From the NCBI GenBank assembly GCA_017621015.1, contig JAGAUC010000151.1, positions 1 to 6,474 on the forward strand: a DNA stretch of 6,474 nucleotides, written 5' to 3'. How positions within the stretch are numbered: position 1 is the first letter of the stretch; each line of letters starts with the position of its first letter. This stretch comes from Clostridia bacterium (GTDB taxonomy: Bacteria > Bacillota > Clostridia > Oscillospirales > CAG-272). A program made the translations under genes and the position numbers. This document shows, piece after piece, positions 1-6,198 of this stretch. The notes below the pieces were generated by a model. The model was not told the DNA's origin. It worked only from the letters and a program-made list of their open reading frames with translations, and did not search any database.

Positions 1-37
1 CCCCCCCGCGTCTCTCCCCTACAAATTTCAATTTAGC

Positions 38-69
38 AAAAAAGGCAGAGCCGAAGCTCAGCCTTTTTT
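38..69 (-). terminator. Rho-independent terminator after the ROK kinase gene
   Basis: Bases 44-51 and 56-63 form an 8-position stem with one internal mismatch, closed by a 4-base loop (TTCG on the minus strand). It is flanked by T runs on both sides (64-69 on the plus strand, and 38-43 read as TTTTTT on the minus strand). Read on the minus strand it lies a few bases past the kinase stop codon and ends in the U tract, so it should end transcription of the kinase gene and any upstream operon. The A/T runs on both sides mean it could also act on transcripts arriving from the other direction. Confidence 0.88.
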
Positions 70-74
70 CGATT

Positions 75-1040
75 TTAAACCTCAATGCCAAGGTATGCCG
101 CGCCGATGATGCCGGCATCGTTCTTGAGCTGTGCGATACGGATCTCGGTAGCTGCAAAAAGGCTGCCGCCGTAGCGCTGCTTTTGGATTTCGGGCATCAT
201 AGCGTCGATCAGCGACTGTCCCTCACCCGAAACACCGCCGCCCAGGGAAATGACCTCGGGCTGAAAAATGTTGACGATATTCGTAAGACCGGTCACCAGA
301 TAAGAAAGATAGGTATCCACGACCTCCCTTGCGGCCGCGTCACCGGCGCGCATGGCGTCAAACGCCGTTCTTCCCGTCACTCTGCCGTCCTTGGAGAGAT
401 GCTTGCCAAGCGCGGTCTCTCGGCCTGCCTTTTGGCACTCCTCCATTTTTTCCTTGGTCATGCGAATGAGCGCGGTAGCCGAGCTGTAGGCCTCCCAGCA
501 ACCGCGTCTGCCGCAGGTGCAGGATGCGCCGCCGTGCTCGATGACCATATGTCCCAGCTCACCGCCCGCACAGTTGAAGCCCGAATAGACCTCACCGTCG
601 ATAACAATACCACCACCGACACCGGTTCCCAGCGTGATCATGACCGACTTTCTCGCGCCCTTAGCCGCTCCGGCAACCGCCTCGCCCCAGGCTGCGGCGT
701 TGGCGTCGTTCTCAATGTGGACCGGCTTGCCGTCCAGATGCTCGGAGAGCATCCTCGCCATCGGAAGCTTGCAGAACGGCAGGTTGTTGGTGTACTCCAC
801 CACGCCCGTCTTGAAGTTGGCCGCACCGGGCGTTGCCACGCCGATGGCCGCCACGTCCGAAAGGGAAACACCGGCCTCGCGGCAAACACTGCGGCAAAGC
901 GCCGCCATATCCGCGATGATCGCCTCCGCCGTGCGGTCTGCCCCTGTCGGCGCACTCTGCTTGCATACGATCTTGTAATTTTCATCCACAAGGCCCACGG
1001 CGATGTTGGTACCGCCGAGATCTACACCGATTCTATACAT
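75..1040 (-). CDS. ROK family sugar kinase, glucokinase-like
   Basis: Cytoplasmic ATP-dependent kinase of the ROK family, most likely making glucose 6-phosphate from glucose (glcK/glkA type); other hexoses or N-acetylated hexosamines cannot be excluded. In the 321-residue protein the N-terminal phosphate-binding motif is DLGGTN at 7-12. The catalytic Asp is D112 in the ENDAN stretch (110-114). A second glycine-rich nucleotide loop, LGTGVGGG, lies at 137-144. The sugar/zinc site has E161 and H164 in GELGHM and cysteines 174, 176 and 181 of the ROK CxCGxxGCxE signature. LGGG at 267-270 belongs to the C-terminal adenosine-binding region. The length is normal and the protein looks intact. The open frame extends to a TTG at 1046, but that codon is only 2 bases from the AAAGGAG site; the ATG at 1040 is 8 bases away and is preferred. 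The gene is last in the series, with its own promoter and a terminator after it. It plausibly phosphorylates sugars released by the upstream glycosidases. Confidence 0.93.
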   Translation of the reverse strand: MYRIGVDLGGTNIAVGLVDENYKIVCKQSAPTGADRTAEAIIADMAALCRSVCREAGVSLSDVAAIGVATPGAANFKTGVVEYTNNLPFCKLPMARMLSEHLDGKPVHIENDANAAAWGEAVAGAAKGARKSVMITLGTGVGGGIVIDGEVYSGFNCAGGELGHMVIEHGGASCTCGRRGCWEAYSSATALIRMTKEKMEECQKAGRETALGKHLSKDGRVTGRTAFDAMRAGDAAAREVVDTYLSYLVTGLTNIVNIFQPEVISLGGGVSGEGQSLIDAMMPEIQKQRYGGSLFAATEIRIAQLKNDAGIIGAAYLGIEV

Positions 1041-1048
1041 AATCAAAG

Positions 1049-1055
1049 CTCCTTT
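1049..1055 (-). promoter_or_regulatory. Ribosome binding site of the ROK kinase (decides the start)
   Basis: AAAGGAG on the minus strand. It is 8 bases from the ATG at 1040 but only 2 bases from the in-frame TTG at 1046, so it selects the shorter 321-residue product. Confidence 0.85.
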
Positions 1056-1073
1056 GCTGTATACTTTTTCCTT

Positions 1074-1082
1074 ATTATATCA
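1074..1082 (-). promoter_or_regulatory. Extended -10 promoter for the ROK kinase gene
   Basis: The minus strand reads TGATATAAT, a perfect TATAAT hexamer preceded by the TGn extension, in an AT-rich gap between the large glycosidase and the kinase. No good -35 hexamer lies 16-18 bases upstream, as expected for an extended -10 promoter. Transcription would begin around 1067 and give a leader of about 27 bases before the ATG at 1040. It suggests the kinase can be expressed independently of the upstream glycosidase genes. Confidence 0.7.
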
Positions 1083-1105
1083 CATTCTTTGGAAAAAAGG
1101 AAGTG

Positions 1106-1134
1106 AAAAACGGATATTCTTGCTTTAAAATCCG
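1106..1134 (-). terminator. Weak hairpin with T run after the large glycosidase
   Basis: On the minus strand, bases 1134-1127 pair with 1118-1111 (eight positions, one mismatch, three G-C pairs) around an 8-base loop, followed directly by five Ts (1110-1106). It starts 5 bases after the glycosidase stop codon and lies just upstream of the kinase promoter, the right place for a partial terminator. The stem is AT-rich, so read-through into the kinase gene is likely. Confidence 0.42.
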
Positions 1135-1138
1135 ACAT

Positions 1139-3736
1139 TTACGCACGCGTGCCGTGTCCGCGGAGCACGATCGGCCCCTGCACACCGCAGAATTTCAGCG
1201 GGATGCGCGACATCAGACTCTTTGTATGCTCGTTCATATCCCCCTTTTGTCGCGCCGCACCGGCCAGCGAGGTATACACCCGAATCTCCAGCGTGTTCTC
1301 GCCCGCCTTGACCGCCTCCGTTCGATAACGGTAGGGCGAGCAGATCCTAAGCCCTGCGGAAACACCGTTTACCAGGACCTCAGCCACACCGCCGACCTCA
1401 CCAAGCTCCAGCTCACAAACCGCAAAGTCCTCTGCCGCCTCAAAGCTTGCCGTATAGCGGACCACGCCCGAAAAATCGGGCAGACGATCTTTAGCGGTAA
1501 TATCGAAAAGCTCCTCGGTCTCCGTCAAAGGCGTAAACGCGGTCGGATCACCGACGGGCGCGGTCTCGACCCAAAAGCGCTCGGGCGCTTTGAGCGACAC
1601 CCACTCGGCCGGTCGTTCCGGAACCGCGGCAAGCTCCTCTTCCGAGAAATCGTCAAAGATCAAAATTTCGGACTCATACGGTGCCAGACAAAGCGAAACC
1701 TCGCCGTCCGCCGTCTCCTCGCGCACCGCCTCGCCGTTCAGAATGTCCAGGCGAAGGAAAGGCCCCTTCTCACGAAGGCGTACCAATGCTTCCACCGCAG
1801 AAAGCGACTCGTTGAAGAACATATACACCTGCCGCTTGCCCTTTGTGGCATGATAATAGCGAAGCAGCTCATTTCCTTCCATGACCGCGTCCTCAAGCCC
1901 GCGATTTTTTAGAAGTGCGGCCAACTCCGAAAGTGGAACGACCTCGCCAAAGTCCGCACCAAGCGGCCGCTCGTTCACAAAGATCACCGACACGCCAAGC
2001 CCCGACAGCTCCGAAAGCCGTGCAAGCAAGCACCTAGGCAAGCGCGGCGCATACGGAACGATCAGCGCCCCGTACGCCTCGCGGTGGCAAAGAAGCTTGC
2101 CGTCCTCGACGCAAACGCCCCCGAGGATCGTATCCTCGGACAAAATATCGTAATTCAGATGTCCGTCATACAGCTGACGGGCCGCCTTCTCCAGCTGCCC
2201 CGCCGCCCCAAGGTCCGCCCACTCGGCAAACGCCGTGTAGGCAACGGCCACCGAGGCCTTGTGCACACCGCCCGACAGGAGCGCGCCCGCGCGATTCATG
2301 TACGAAAACAGCTTTTTGAGCCCCTCAAACTGGGGGTCGCCGTTTTTAGCCGAAAAGGTGGGCGGGAAAACCGGGTCCACCGTGTGCGTGGTGAAGGAAT
2401 GCGGCACAAACGCCGTCACGCCGCGCACCAGCATAAAGTCGACCAGCCATTTCATCATGGGGACGTCCTCGCCCCAGCCGTACGCGCCGAAGATCTCGCA
2501 CAGCGTCTTTCCCTCCTTGGCAGGGTCGGCGTGCGAGGCCGAGGCGGCCAGCTGGCCGAGCACGTAGTGGAAAAAGTCGGTGCGGCAGTAGCCGCTGCCA
2601 CAGCTGGCGGTGTGCCTTGCATGGGCAAAGCCGGGAAGCACCTGTCCAAGCACGATGTCCACGCCCGCCATCTCATAGGCGTTCATTGCGCGGAAGTAAT
2701 GCCCCACGCCGCCGCCCAGGCGTGCGTGCATGTCGGCATCCTCCACAACATGCCCCGTATAGATCACACCGTGCTCATAACACCAACGACGGAGCATGCC
2801 GCCGAAATTCTCGTCATACAGCGAGGTGACCGCATCCATGTACGCAAAGCGCACCTCGGAATAGATCTCACCTACGTCGTACCAAAGCGCCACAAGGTCG
2901 CAAAGCCTGTCACACGAAAGCGTGTGGCACATCCGCTTTGCCACCGCCTCTCCCCACGGCAGAGCCACCGTCGGCTTGCCGACGGTGTTGTCGGAAAAGG
3001 CATTTACACCGCCGCTTTGGGAAAATACGGGATTGCGGAAGGCGGGCTCATCCGAGAAAAAGCCCACCAGCGTCTCGCCAAAATATTCCTTATATCTTTG
3101 ATAGTGCGGCTCATAGACCTCGGAAATGGCCAAGGCCACCGAGTCGCGGTTGAAATAGTCCAGATAATTGTCGGCATACGCGGTGCTCTCAAACAGAAAG
3201 AACACACGCCACACACCGTCCGGGATGTCCCAGTACAAAAGGTCGCCGTCCACGCACGCCGTCAGCTCCACGCCGCCCTCCCGAAGGGCCTCGCTCTCGC
3301 CGTCCGCACGGAGGTAGGCATACACGCCAAGCAGCGTGTCGGCGGCATTGGTCTTGCAAAACGGGATCTTCGCACCGCGCATAGGGCCCATCACGTCCAC
3401 GTGCGTCTCCACCGGATGCCGCTTTTTCAGATGCGGATGGTTCTTCACCGCGCCACCGGCGTATCCCGAGGGCACATACGGCTCGTCCACCATCCATACC
3501 TTCATCCCAAGGCGGCGGCACTCACTCAGCACCGTGTCCATCGTGAGCCACCATTGCTCCTTCATAAACTGTGTGCCCGGCCGCTTGGACTCCACGCAAA
3601 GCGCGCGTGCACCGCTGCCGTGGATATGCGCCACGGCATCCTGCAGCATCTCCCTTGTCTCGTCTCCGTAGACACAAAGAAAGGGATACAGACGGTTTTC
3701 CGCCGTGCCGCTCAAAAGATCGGTCAGCTGTTTCAT
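1139..3736 (-). CDS. Large GH106/GH2-like glycoside hydrolase
   Basis: An 865-residue probable glycosidase, intact, with no recognisable signal peptide (it starts MKQLTDLLSG), so probably cytoplasmic and acting on imported oligosaccharides or glycoconjugates. The N-terminal half looks like a (beta/alpha)8 catalytic barrel. It has the KVWMVDEPYVPSGYAGG stretch (79-95) and GFFSDEPAF (225-233), both resembling alpha-L-rhamnosidase-type GH106 and related proteins, then CEIFGAYGWGED (413-424), where E414 is an acid/base or nucleophile candidate. Residues about 495-700 resemble the Rossmann-like middle domain of large glycosidases (YGALIVPYAP at 555-564). Residues about 752-865 form a galactose-binding-like jelly roll of the GH2 sugar-binding type (DFSGVVRYTASF; VNG at 789-791; GENTLEIRV). 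The frame stays open to 4087, but ATG 3736 has AAGGAG 6 bases upstream, while the extension lies inside the neighbouring gene. That gene's stop overlaps this ribosome binding site, so translational coupling is likely. The substrate is unknown; rhamnosidase is only one possibility. Confidence 0.82.
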   Translation of the reverse strand: MKQLTDLLSGTAENRLYPFLCVYGDETREMLQDAVAHIHGSGARALCVESKRPGTQFMKEQWWLTMDTVLSECRRLGMKVWMVDEPYVPSGYAGGAVKNHPHLKKRHPVETHVDVMGPMRGAKIPFCKTNAADTLLGVYAYLRADGESEALREGGVELTACVDGDLLYWDIPDGVWRVFFLFESTAYADNYLDYFNRDSVALAISEVYEPHYQRYKEYFGETLVGFFSDEPAFRNPVFSQSGGVNAFSDNTVGKPTVALPWGEAVAKRMCHTLSCDRLCDLVALWYDVGEIYSEVRFAYMDAVTSLYDENFGGMLRRWCYEHGVIYTGHVVEDADMHARLGGGVGHYFRAMNAYEMAGVDIVLGQVLPGFAHARHTASCGSGYCRTDFFHYVLGQLAASASHADPAKEGKTLCEIFGAYGWGEDVPMMKWLVDFMLVRGVTAFVPHSFTTHTVDPVFPPTFSAKNGDPQFEGLKKLFSYMNRAGALLSGGVHKASVAVAYTAFAEWADLGAAGQLEKAARQLYDGHLNYDILSEDTILGGVCVEDGKLLCHREAYGALIVPYAPRLPRCLLARLSELSGLGVSVIFVNERPLGADFGEVVPLSELAALLKNRGLEDAVMEGNELLRYYHATKGKRQVYMFFNESLSAVEALVRLREKGPFLRLDILNGEAVREETADGEVSLCLAPYESEILIFDDFSEEELAAVPERPAEWVSLKAPERFWVETAPVGDPTAFTPLTETEELFDITAKDRLPDFSGVVRYTASFEAAEDFAVCELELGEVGGVAEVLVNGVSAGLRICSPYRYRTEAVKAGENTLEIRVYTSLAGAARQKGDMNEHTKSLMSRIPLKFCGVQGPIVLRGHGTRA

Positions 3737-3742
3737 AGGATT

Positions 3743-3748
3743 CTCCTT
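3743..3748 (-). promoter_or_regulatory. Ribosome binding site of the large glycosidase, overlapping the upstream stop
   Basis: AAGGAG on the minus strand, 6 bases before ATG 3736. The TAA stop of the bile salt hydrolase gene (3749-3747) shares its two A bases with this site. A ribosome ending on the first gene would therefore sit on the initiation region of the second. Confidence 0.85.
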
Positions 3749-4685
3749 AAAAAATTGATAGCGTATTGGCAAAAAGATCGACCGCGTGCATGTCCACCGA
3801 GCGCACGCGACGGTCATCGTAGGTCGTATAAAAATAGGTTCCGGTCGCGGTGTTGCAGCACGAGGAATAGCGCGTATACTCGTATTCCCCGCCCTCGGTA
3901 AGCACACAGCCCTTTGGCATGGCCACCGACGAGAGAATGTGAAAGAACTGATTGACGCTCTCCTCCTCGCCCCCGCCCGACACCGAATTTTCCTTGACAA
4001 ACACCGCACGCACAAAGCGCGAGGCGCTGGAAAAATCACCCGGCAGGCCGTACGCACCAAGCCCCAAGCTGTGGTTTCCCAAGGCAAGCGCAGGCGAAAG
4101 CCGATTTTCCGCCGCCCCCGCGTGCAGGCTCATATACTGCTCCACACAGCTTTGGTGATAGGGAAAGGGCGGATTGTTGGTCAGCACGCCAAACGGATTT
4201 TCGTACACCTGCATCCCCTCGGACGTGCACTCCAGCGTCAGCGCCCCGGTCTTATCCGCGATCAGCCAGTGAAGCGGTGTTACAGCAAACTCCCGGCTAA
4301 AGCTGACATTGACGATCTGAAGCTCGTTCAGCGCGCGCCGTACGTCCGAGAGGTCATCACATAGCCCCAGAAGATACGGAATGAGCTCAAAGGGTGCCAC
4401 GTTTTGCTTGCCCGAAAGAGGCGCGCCGTACACAGCGTTTTTGGGGAAATTCAAGCCTGCCATCGATAGCCCCTTTTCGTTGGTGGCCTCAAAATACAGC
4501 GGATAGTCCATGGCCACCGCCGCCATGCCGATCATGGCATTATGGTAGCCAAGCGGCTCCCGATGGCGAAACGCCAAGGGAAAGCTTCGCGGCGTGACCA
4601 CCACACGCTCCCCATAGCCCCTCTCCAGATCCAGATTCCGTCCAAAATAATGCGCTTTGGTTTGATAACAAATGGCCGTACACAT
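3747..4685 (-). CDS. bsh: Choloylglycine hydrolase family protein, bile salt hydrolase-like
   Basis: A 312-residue N-terminal nucleophile hydrolase, probably cytoplasmic, that would cut the amide bond of glycine- or taurine-conjugated bile acids; penicillin V acylase is the alternative family activity. Processing should remove Met1 and expose Cys2 as the nucleophile, which fixes the start at 4685. The rest of the active site is present: FGRNLD gives R16 and D19, GLNFP gives N79, LTNNP gives N170/N171, and SRFVR gives R223 and R226. N79 and the YGLPGDFSSASRFVRA block (212-227) favour bile salt hydrolase over penicillin acylase, which usually has Tyr at the position of N79. The length is typical and there is no signal peptide. 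The ribosome binding site is modest (AAGGA about 10 bases upstream) and sits in the loop of a possible hairpin that includes the start codon. The gene is followed after 10 bases by the large glycosidase, a close co-translated pair. It follows the GH43 gene by 66 bases with no clear terminator between. Confidence 0.92.
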   Translation of the reverse strand: MCTAICYQTKAHYFGRNLDLERGYGERVVVTPRSFPLAFRHREPLGYHNAMIGMAAVAMDYPLYFEATNEKGLSMAGLNFPKNAVYGAPLSGKQNVAPFELIPYLLGLCDDLSDVRRALNELQIVNVSFSREFAVTPLHWLIADKTGALTLECTSEGMQVYENPFGVLTNNPPFPYHQSCVEQYMSLHAGAAENRLSPALALGNHSLGLGAYGLPGDFSSASRFVRAVFVKENSVSGGGEEESVNQFFHILSSVAMPKGCVLTEGGEYEYTRYSSCCNTATGTYFYTTYDDRRVRSVDMHAVDLFANTLSIF

Positions 4686-4716
4686 AAAAATTCCATCCTT
4701 TTTCGTTTATGTACGG
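4676..4716 (-). promoter_or_regulatory. Possible RNA hairpin covering the bile salt hydrolase start codon
   Basis: In the minus-strand transcript, CCGTACA (4716-4710) pairs perfectly with TGTACGG (4682-4676). TAAA (4709-4706) can extend the helix by pairing with TTTA (4688-4685), leaving a 2-base bulge inside the ATG. The 17-base loop carries the AAGGA ribosome binding site. This would place the start codon in the stem and the Shine-Dalgarno in the loop, which could limit or modulate initiation. It is inferred from complementarity only, and the right-hand arm also encodes the constrained Met-Cys-Thr start. Confidence 0.4.
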
Positions 4717-4751
4717 TCATTTCCACGCAATTAAAAATGGGAAAGGACGAA

Positions 4752-5585
4752 TTAAAATTCAAAAAACACAGCGCGCTCAAGATCGATCGTATTCGGAGAA
4801 TGAAGCACCATCATTCTTTTGCCTTGCAGGGAGGTGAACAGCATCGCGTGTCCTCCGTCAAAATCGAACTTGCTGCCTTTATGTATCCATTTTCCGTGTA
4901 TGGAATCGCTTTCCGCCTCAAGGACAAGATATCTTCCCTCATAATAGCTCGACCAGATCATCTTTACCTTGTTGTCTTCACAGTATAAGAACGGCCCGTC
5001 GGTAACATAGTTTCCGATTCCGTATTTTGTTGGGCCTACGGCGGGATTGTCCGTCGCCTTGAATAGCAAAATCGGATCGCCTACAGCTCGCGAAAGGTCC
5101 CCGGAAAGCGGCACGGCACATATTTCTCCGTTCTTCACCTGTGCCCATTCGTGACAAAACACCATATAGGGCGTATCCCCCTCGACGAAAAGTGTTCCGT
5201 CAAGGCAGTCCCACTCGGGAGGAGTAACCGGCTCGTCCGACAGCGGCTTGTACTCTCCGTCAGGCGTATCGCATACAAAAATATGCGTGGCACGGTGTTT
5301 TCCCGGTGCCTTGCAGGAACCAAGGAGATAATATTTGTCACCATATTTGTGAACCTCGGGAGCCCAGAAATCCCGATCTGCCCAAAATGGGATCCTCGTC
5401 GCGTCAAAAATGACCTTTGGCTCCTCAAAATTCTCAAGGTCATAGGTTTTACAAACCGAAAAGCTGGGAGGCGTGGCACATCCACCCGGACGCAGACCGA
5501 TCGTTCCATACATGTAATAGCATCCGGCTTCCGTATCGGTAAGAATAAAGGGGTCTCTGATTCGCAGTTCACTTCTTTTGATCAT
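4752..5585 (-). CDS. GH43 family glycoside hydrolase
   Basis: A 277-residue probable five-bladed beta-propeller glycosidase, of the family that includes beta-xylosidases, arabinofuranosidases and related exo-enzymes; the exact sugar is not readable. Visible features are IRDPFIL near the N-terminus with D11 as the likely catalytic base, DFWAPEVHKYGDKYYL (72-87) matching the conserved WAPE/D blade, CLDGTLFVEGDTPYMVFCHEW (127-147) with D129 and E146, TDGPFLY (195-201), and GGHAMLF (244-250) with H246 in the usual metal or structural His position. The canonical EGP-type motif reads TDGP, so the general acid may be a different Glu, such as E146. There is no signal peptide, so it is likely intracellular. 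ATG 5585 is chosen because GGAGG lies 5 bases upstream; an open extension to a TTG at 5639 overlaps the preceding gene and has no such site. It lies 50 bases after the RNase III-like gene and 66 before the bile salt hydrolase gene, probably in one transcript. Confidence 0.87.
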   Translation of the reverse strand: MIKRSELRIRDPFILTDTEAGCYYMYGTIGLRPGGCATPPSFSVCKTYDLENFEEPKVIFDATRIPFWADRDFWAPEVHKYGDKYYLLGSCKAPGKHRATHIFVCDTPDGEYKPLSDEPVTPPEWDCLDGTLFVEGDTPYMVFCHEWAQVKNGEICAVPLSGDLSRAVGDPILLFKATDNPAVGPTKYGIGNYVTDGPFLYCEDNKVKMIWSSYYEGRYLVLEAESDSIHGKWIHKGSKFDFDGGHAMLFTSLQGKRMMVLHSPNTIDLERAVFFEF

Positions 5586-5635
5586 AATTTCCTCCAACAC
5601 AACCCTGTTTTTAATTTTTATGTATGGCCCTGGAA

Positions 5636-6118
5636 TCAAACGGTTTTATCGATTACATCCTTCCATTTTTCAACAATTTCAAATATTGGCTCCAACTTTT
5701 TTTCGTGGTCAAGATAATACGCCGCCAAAAGTGCCTCTACGGCTGTTGCTATGTACTTGTGTGGTGATTCGTGATTGGCATTCTTCTTATACTCGTAATC
5801 CCTTGGAATATCGGCATTCGAATCGTCAAGGCGTATATACCGGCACAAATCGTAGTGACGGGCAATGACCTTGACCAACACCTCGTCCGACTCATATTTC
5901 TTTTTCTCTTCTGTGATATTATCAACTTGATCAAGCAGCATTTCACTCAAAACGAATTTCAACAGAGCATCTCCATAGGTGGCAAGCTCACAGTTCGTAT
6001 TCTGATCCTTAAGCGTATGGTCTTTGTTTCTATAGGATGCCGAGGTTAATGCTCGCTCCCTGTGTTCCCCTTTCTCTTCTTCCAAATATCTGAAAAAAAT
6101 GTCATTTTTATCCGGCAT
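5636..6118 (-). CDS. RNase III-fold domain protein, no dsRNA-binding domain
   Basis: A 160-residue protein that looks like a lone RNase III endonuclease domain; such domains dimerise and cut double-stranded RNA with metal ions. The first signature, CELATYGDALLKFVLSEMLL (43-62), holds the metal-binding D50; the second, IATAVEALLAAYYLD (123-137), holds E128. Classical RNase III has further acidic residues in these motifs (E38, E41 and D114 in E. coli numbering). Here they are replaced by C43, A46 and T125, and the A and T match the pattern of Mini-III (MrnC), which keeps only the Asp/Glu pair. The chain ends after the domain, with no dsRNA-binding domain, and is longer than usual Mini-III (about 130-140 residues). 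The N-terminal 40 residues are highly charged. AAGGAG at 6135-6130 lies 11 bases from ATG 6118 and 5 bases from an in-frame TTG at 6124; ATG is preferred but TTG is possible. The gene is lower in GC than the genes downstream. Targets are unknown. Confidence 0.75.
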   Translation of the reverse strand: MPDKNDIFFRYLEEEKGEHRERALTSASYRNKDHTLKDQNTNCELATYGDALLKFVLSEMLLDQVDNITEEKKKYESDEVLVKVIARHYDLCRYIRLDDSNADIPRDYEYKKNANHESPHKYIATAVEALLAAYYLDHEKKLEPIFEIVEKWKDVIDKTV

Positions 6119-6129
6119 ATTCAAAACAT

Positions 6130-6135
6130 CTCCTT
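6130..6135 (-). promoter_or_regulatory. Ribosome binding site of the RNase III-like gene
   Basis: AAGGAG on the minus strand, 5 bases before TTG 6124 and 11 before ATG 6118. The spacing favours TTG and the codon favours ATG, so the start is uncertain by two residues. It sits at the end of a tandem 8-base repeat and 6 bases after the stop codon of the RlmD-like fragment. Confidence 0.7.
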
Positions 6136-6149
6136 ATTTTCTTATTTTC
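6134..6149. repeat. Two tandem copies of an 8-base unit
   Basis: TTATTTTC occurs twice head to tail (6134-6141 and 6142-6149). On the minus strand one copy contains the TAA stop of the RlmD-like fragment and the other leads into the AAGGAG site, so copy-number slippage would change the spacing between them. It may be chance in AT-rich DNA. Confidence 0.6.
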
Positions 6150-6183
6150 TTGTCAGACAAACGACACTCTCAACGTGGGTCAT
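6142..6183 (-). pseudogene. 3'-terminal fragment of an RlmD/RumA-type 23S rRNA methyltransferase gene
   Basis: The last 13 codons before a TAA stop read MTHVESVVCLTRK, matching the conserved C-terminus of RlmD/RumA uracil-5 methyltransferases (typically ending F-P-x-T-x-H-V-E-[ST]-V-x-L-[LM]-[ST]-[RQ]-K). The residues further upstream in this frame do not look like that family, and the frame stops at 6306, so the body of the enzyme is missing. The frame is open from an ATG at 6303 (53 residues in all), but that ATG has no ribosome binding site. The fragment is best read as a relic or junction left by recombination at the gene's 3' end, a site used by some integrative elements. The match rests on a short motif only. 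Confidence 0.45.
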
Positions 6184-6184
6184 A

Positions 6185-6198
6185 AGACCAAAAGGTCT
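6185..6198. repeat. Perfect inverted repeat beside the RlmD-like fragment
   Basis: AGACC and GGTCT (6185-6189 and 6194-6198) form a perfect 5-base inverted repeat around AAAA. It lies immediately next to the point where similarity to the methyltransferase C-terminus is lost. It could be a recombinase or protein binding site at a junction, or a small chance palindrome. It is not followed by a T run on the minus strand, so it is a poor terminator. Confidence 0.5.

Noticed and set aside
183..1106. 307-codon plus-strand open frame over the ROK kinase
   Set aside because: It is antisense to a clearly recognised kinase with all its motifs, and the predicted protein is low-complexity and arginine-rich.
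1103..1912. 269-codon plus-strand open frame
   Set aside because: It is antisense to the jelly-roll domain of the glycosidase, with no domain of its own.
2084..3901. 605-codon open frame on the plus strand
   Set aside because: It lies fully antisense to the large glycosidase and runs on into the next gene. The GC-rich third positions of the real gene leave the opposite frame free of stops, and its product is His/Arg-rich with no recognisable domain.
3737..4087. 117-codon N-terminal extension of the large glycosidase
   Set aside because: It lies in another frame inside the bile salt hydrolase gene, is Arg/Cys/Pro-rich, and the ATG at 3736 has an ideal ribosome binding site.
4532..4780. 82-codon frame upstream of and overlapping the bile salt hydrolase start
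   Set aside because: It overlaps the real gene in another frame, its sequence is unlike any domain, and there is no convincing ribosome site.
5603..5632. Possible terminator between the RNase III-like and GH43 genes
   Set aside because: The two CCCTG copies are direct, not inverted, so they form no stem.
5586..5639. 18-codon N-terminal extension of the GH43 protein from a TTG
   Set aside because: It would overlap the stop of the previous gene and lacks a ribosome site, whereas GGAGG precedes the ATG at 5585.
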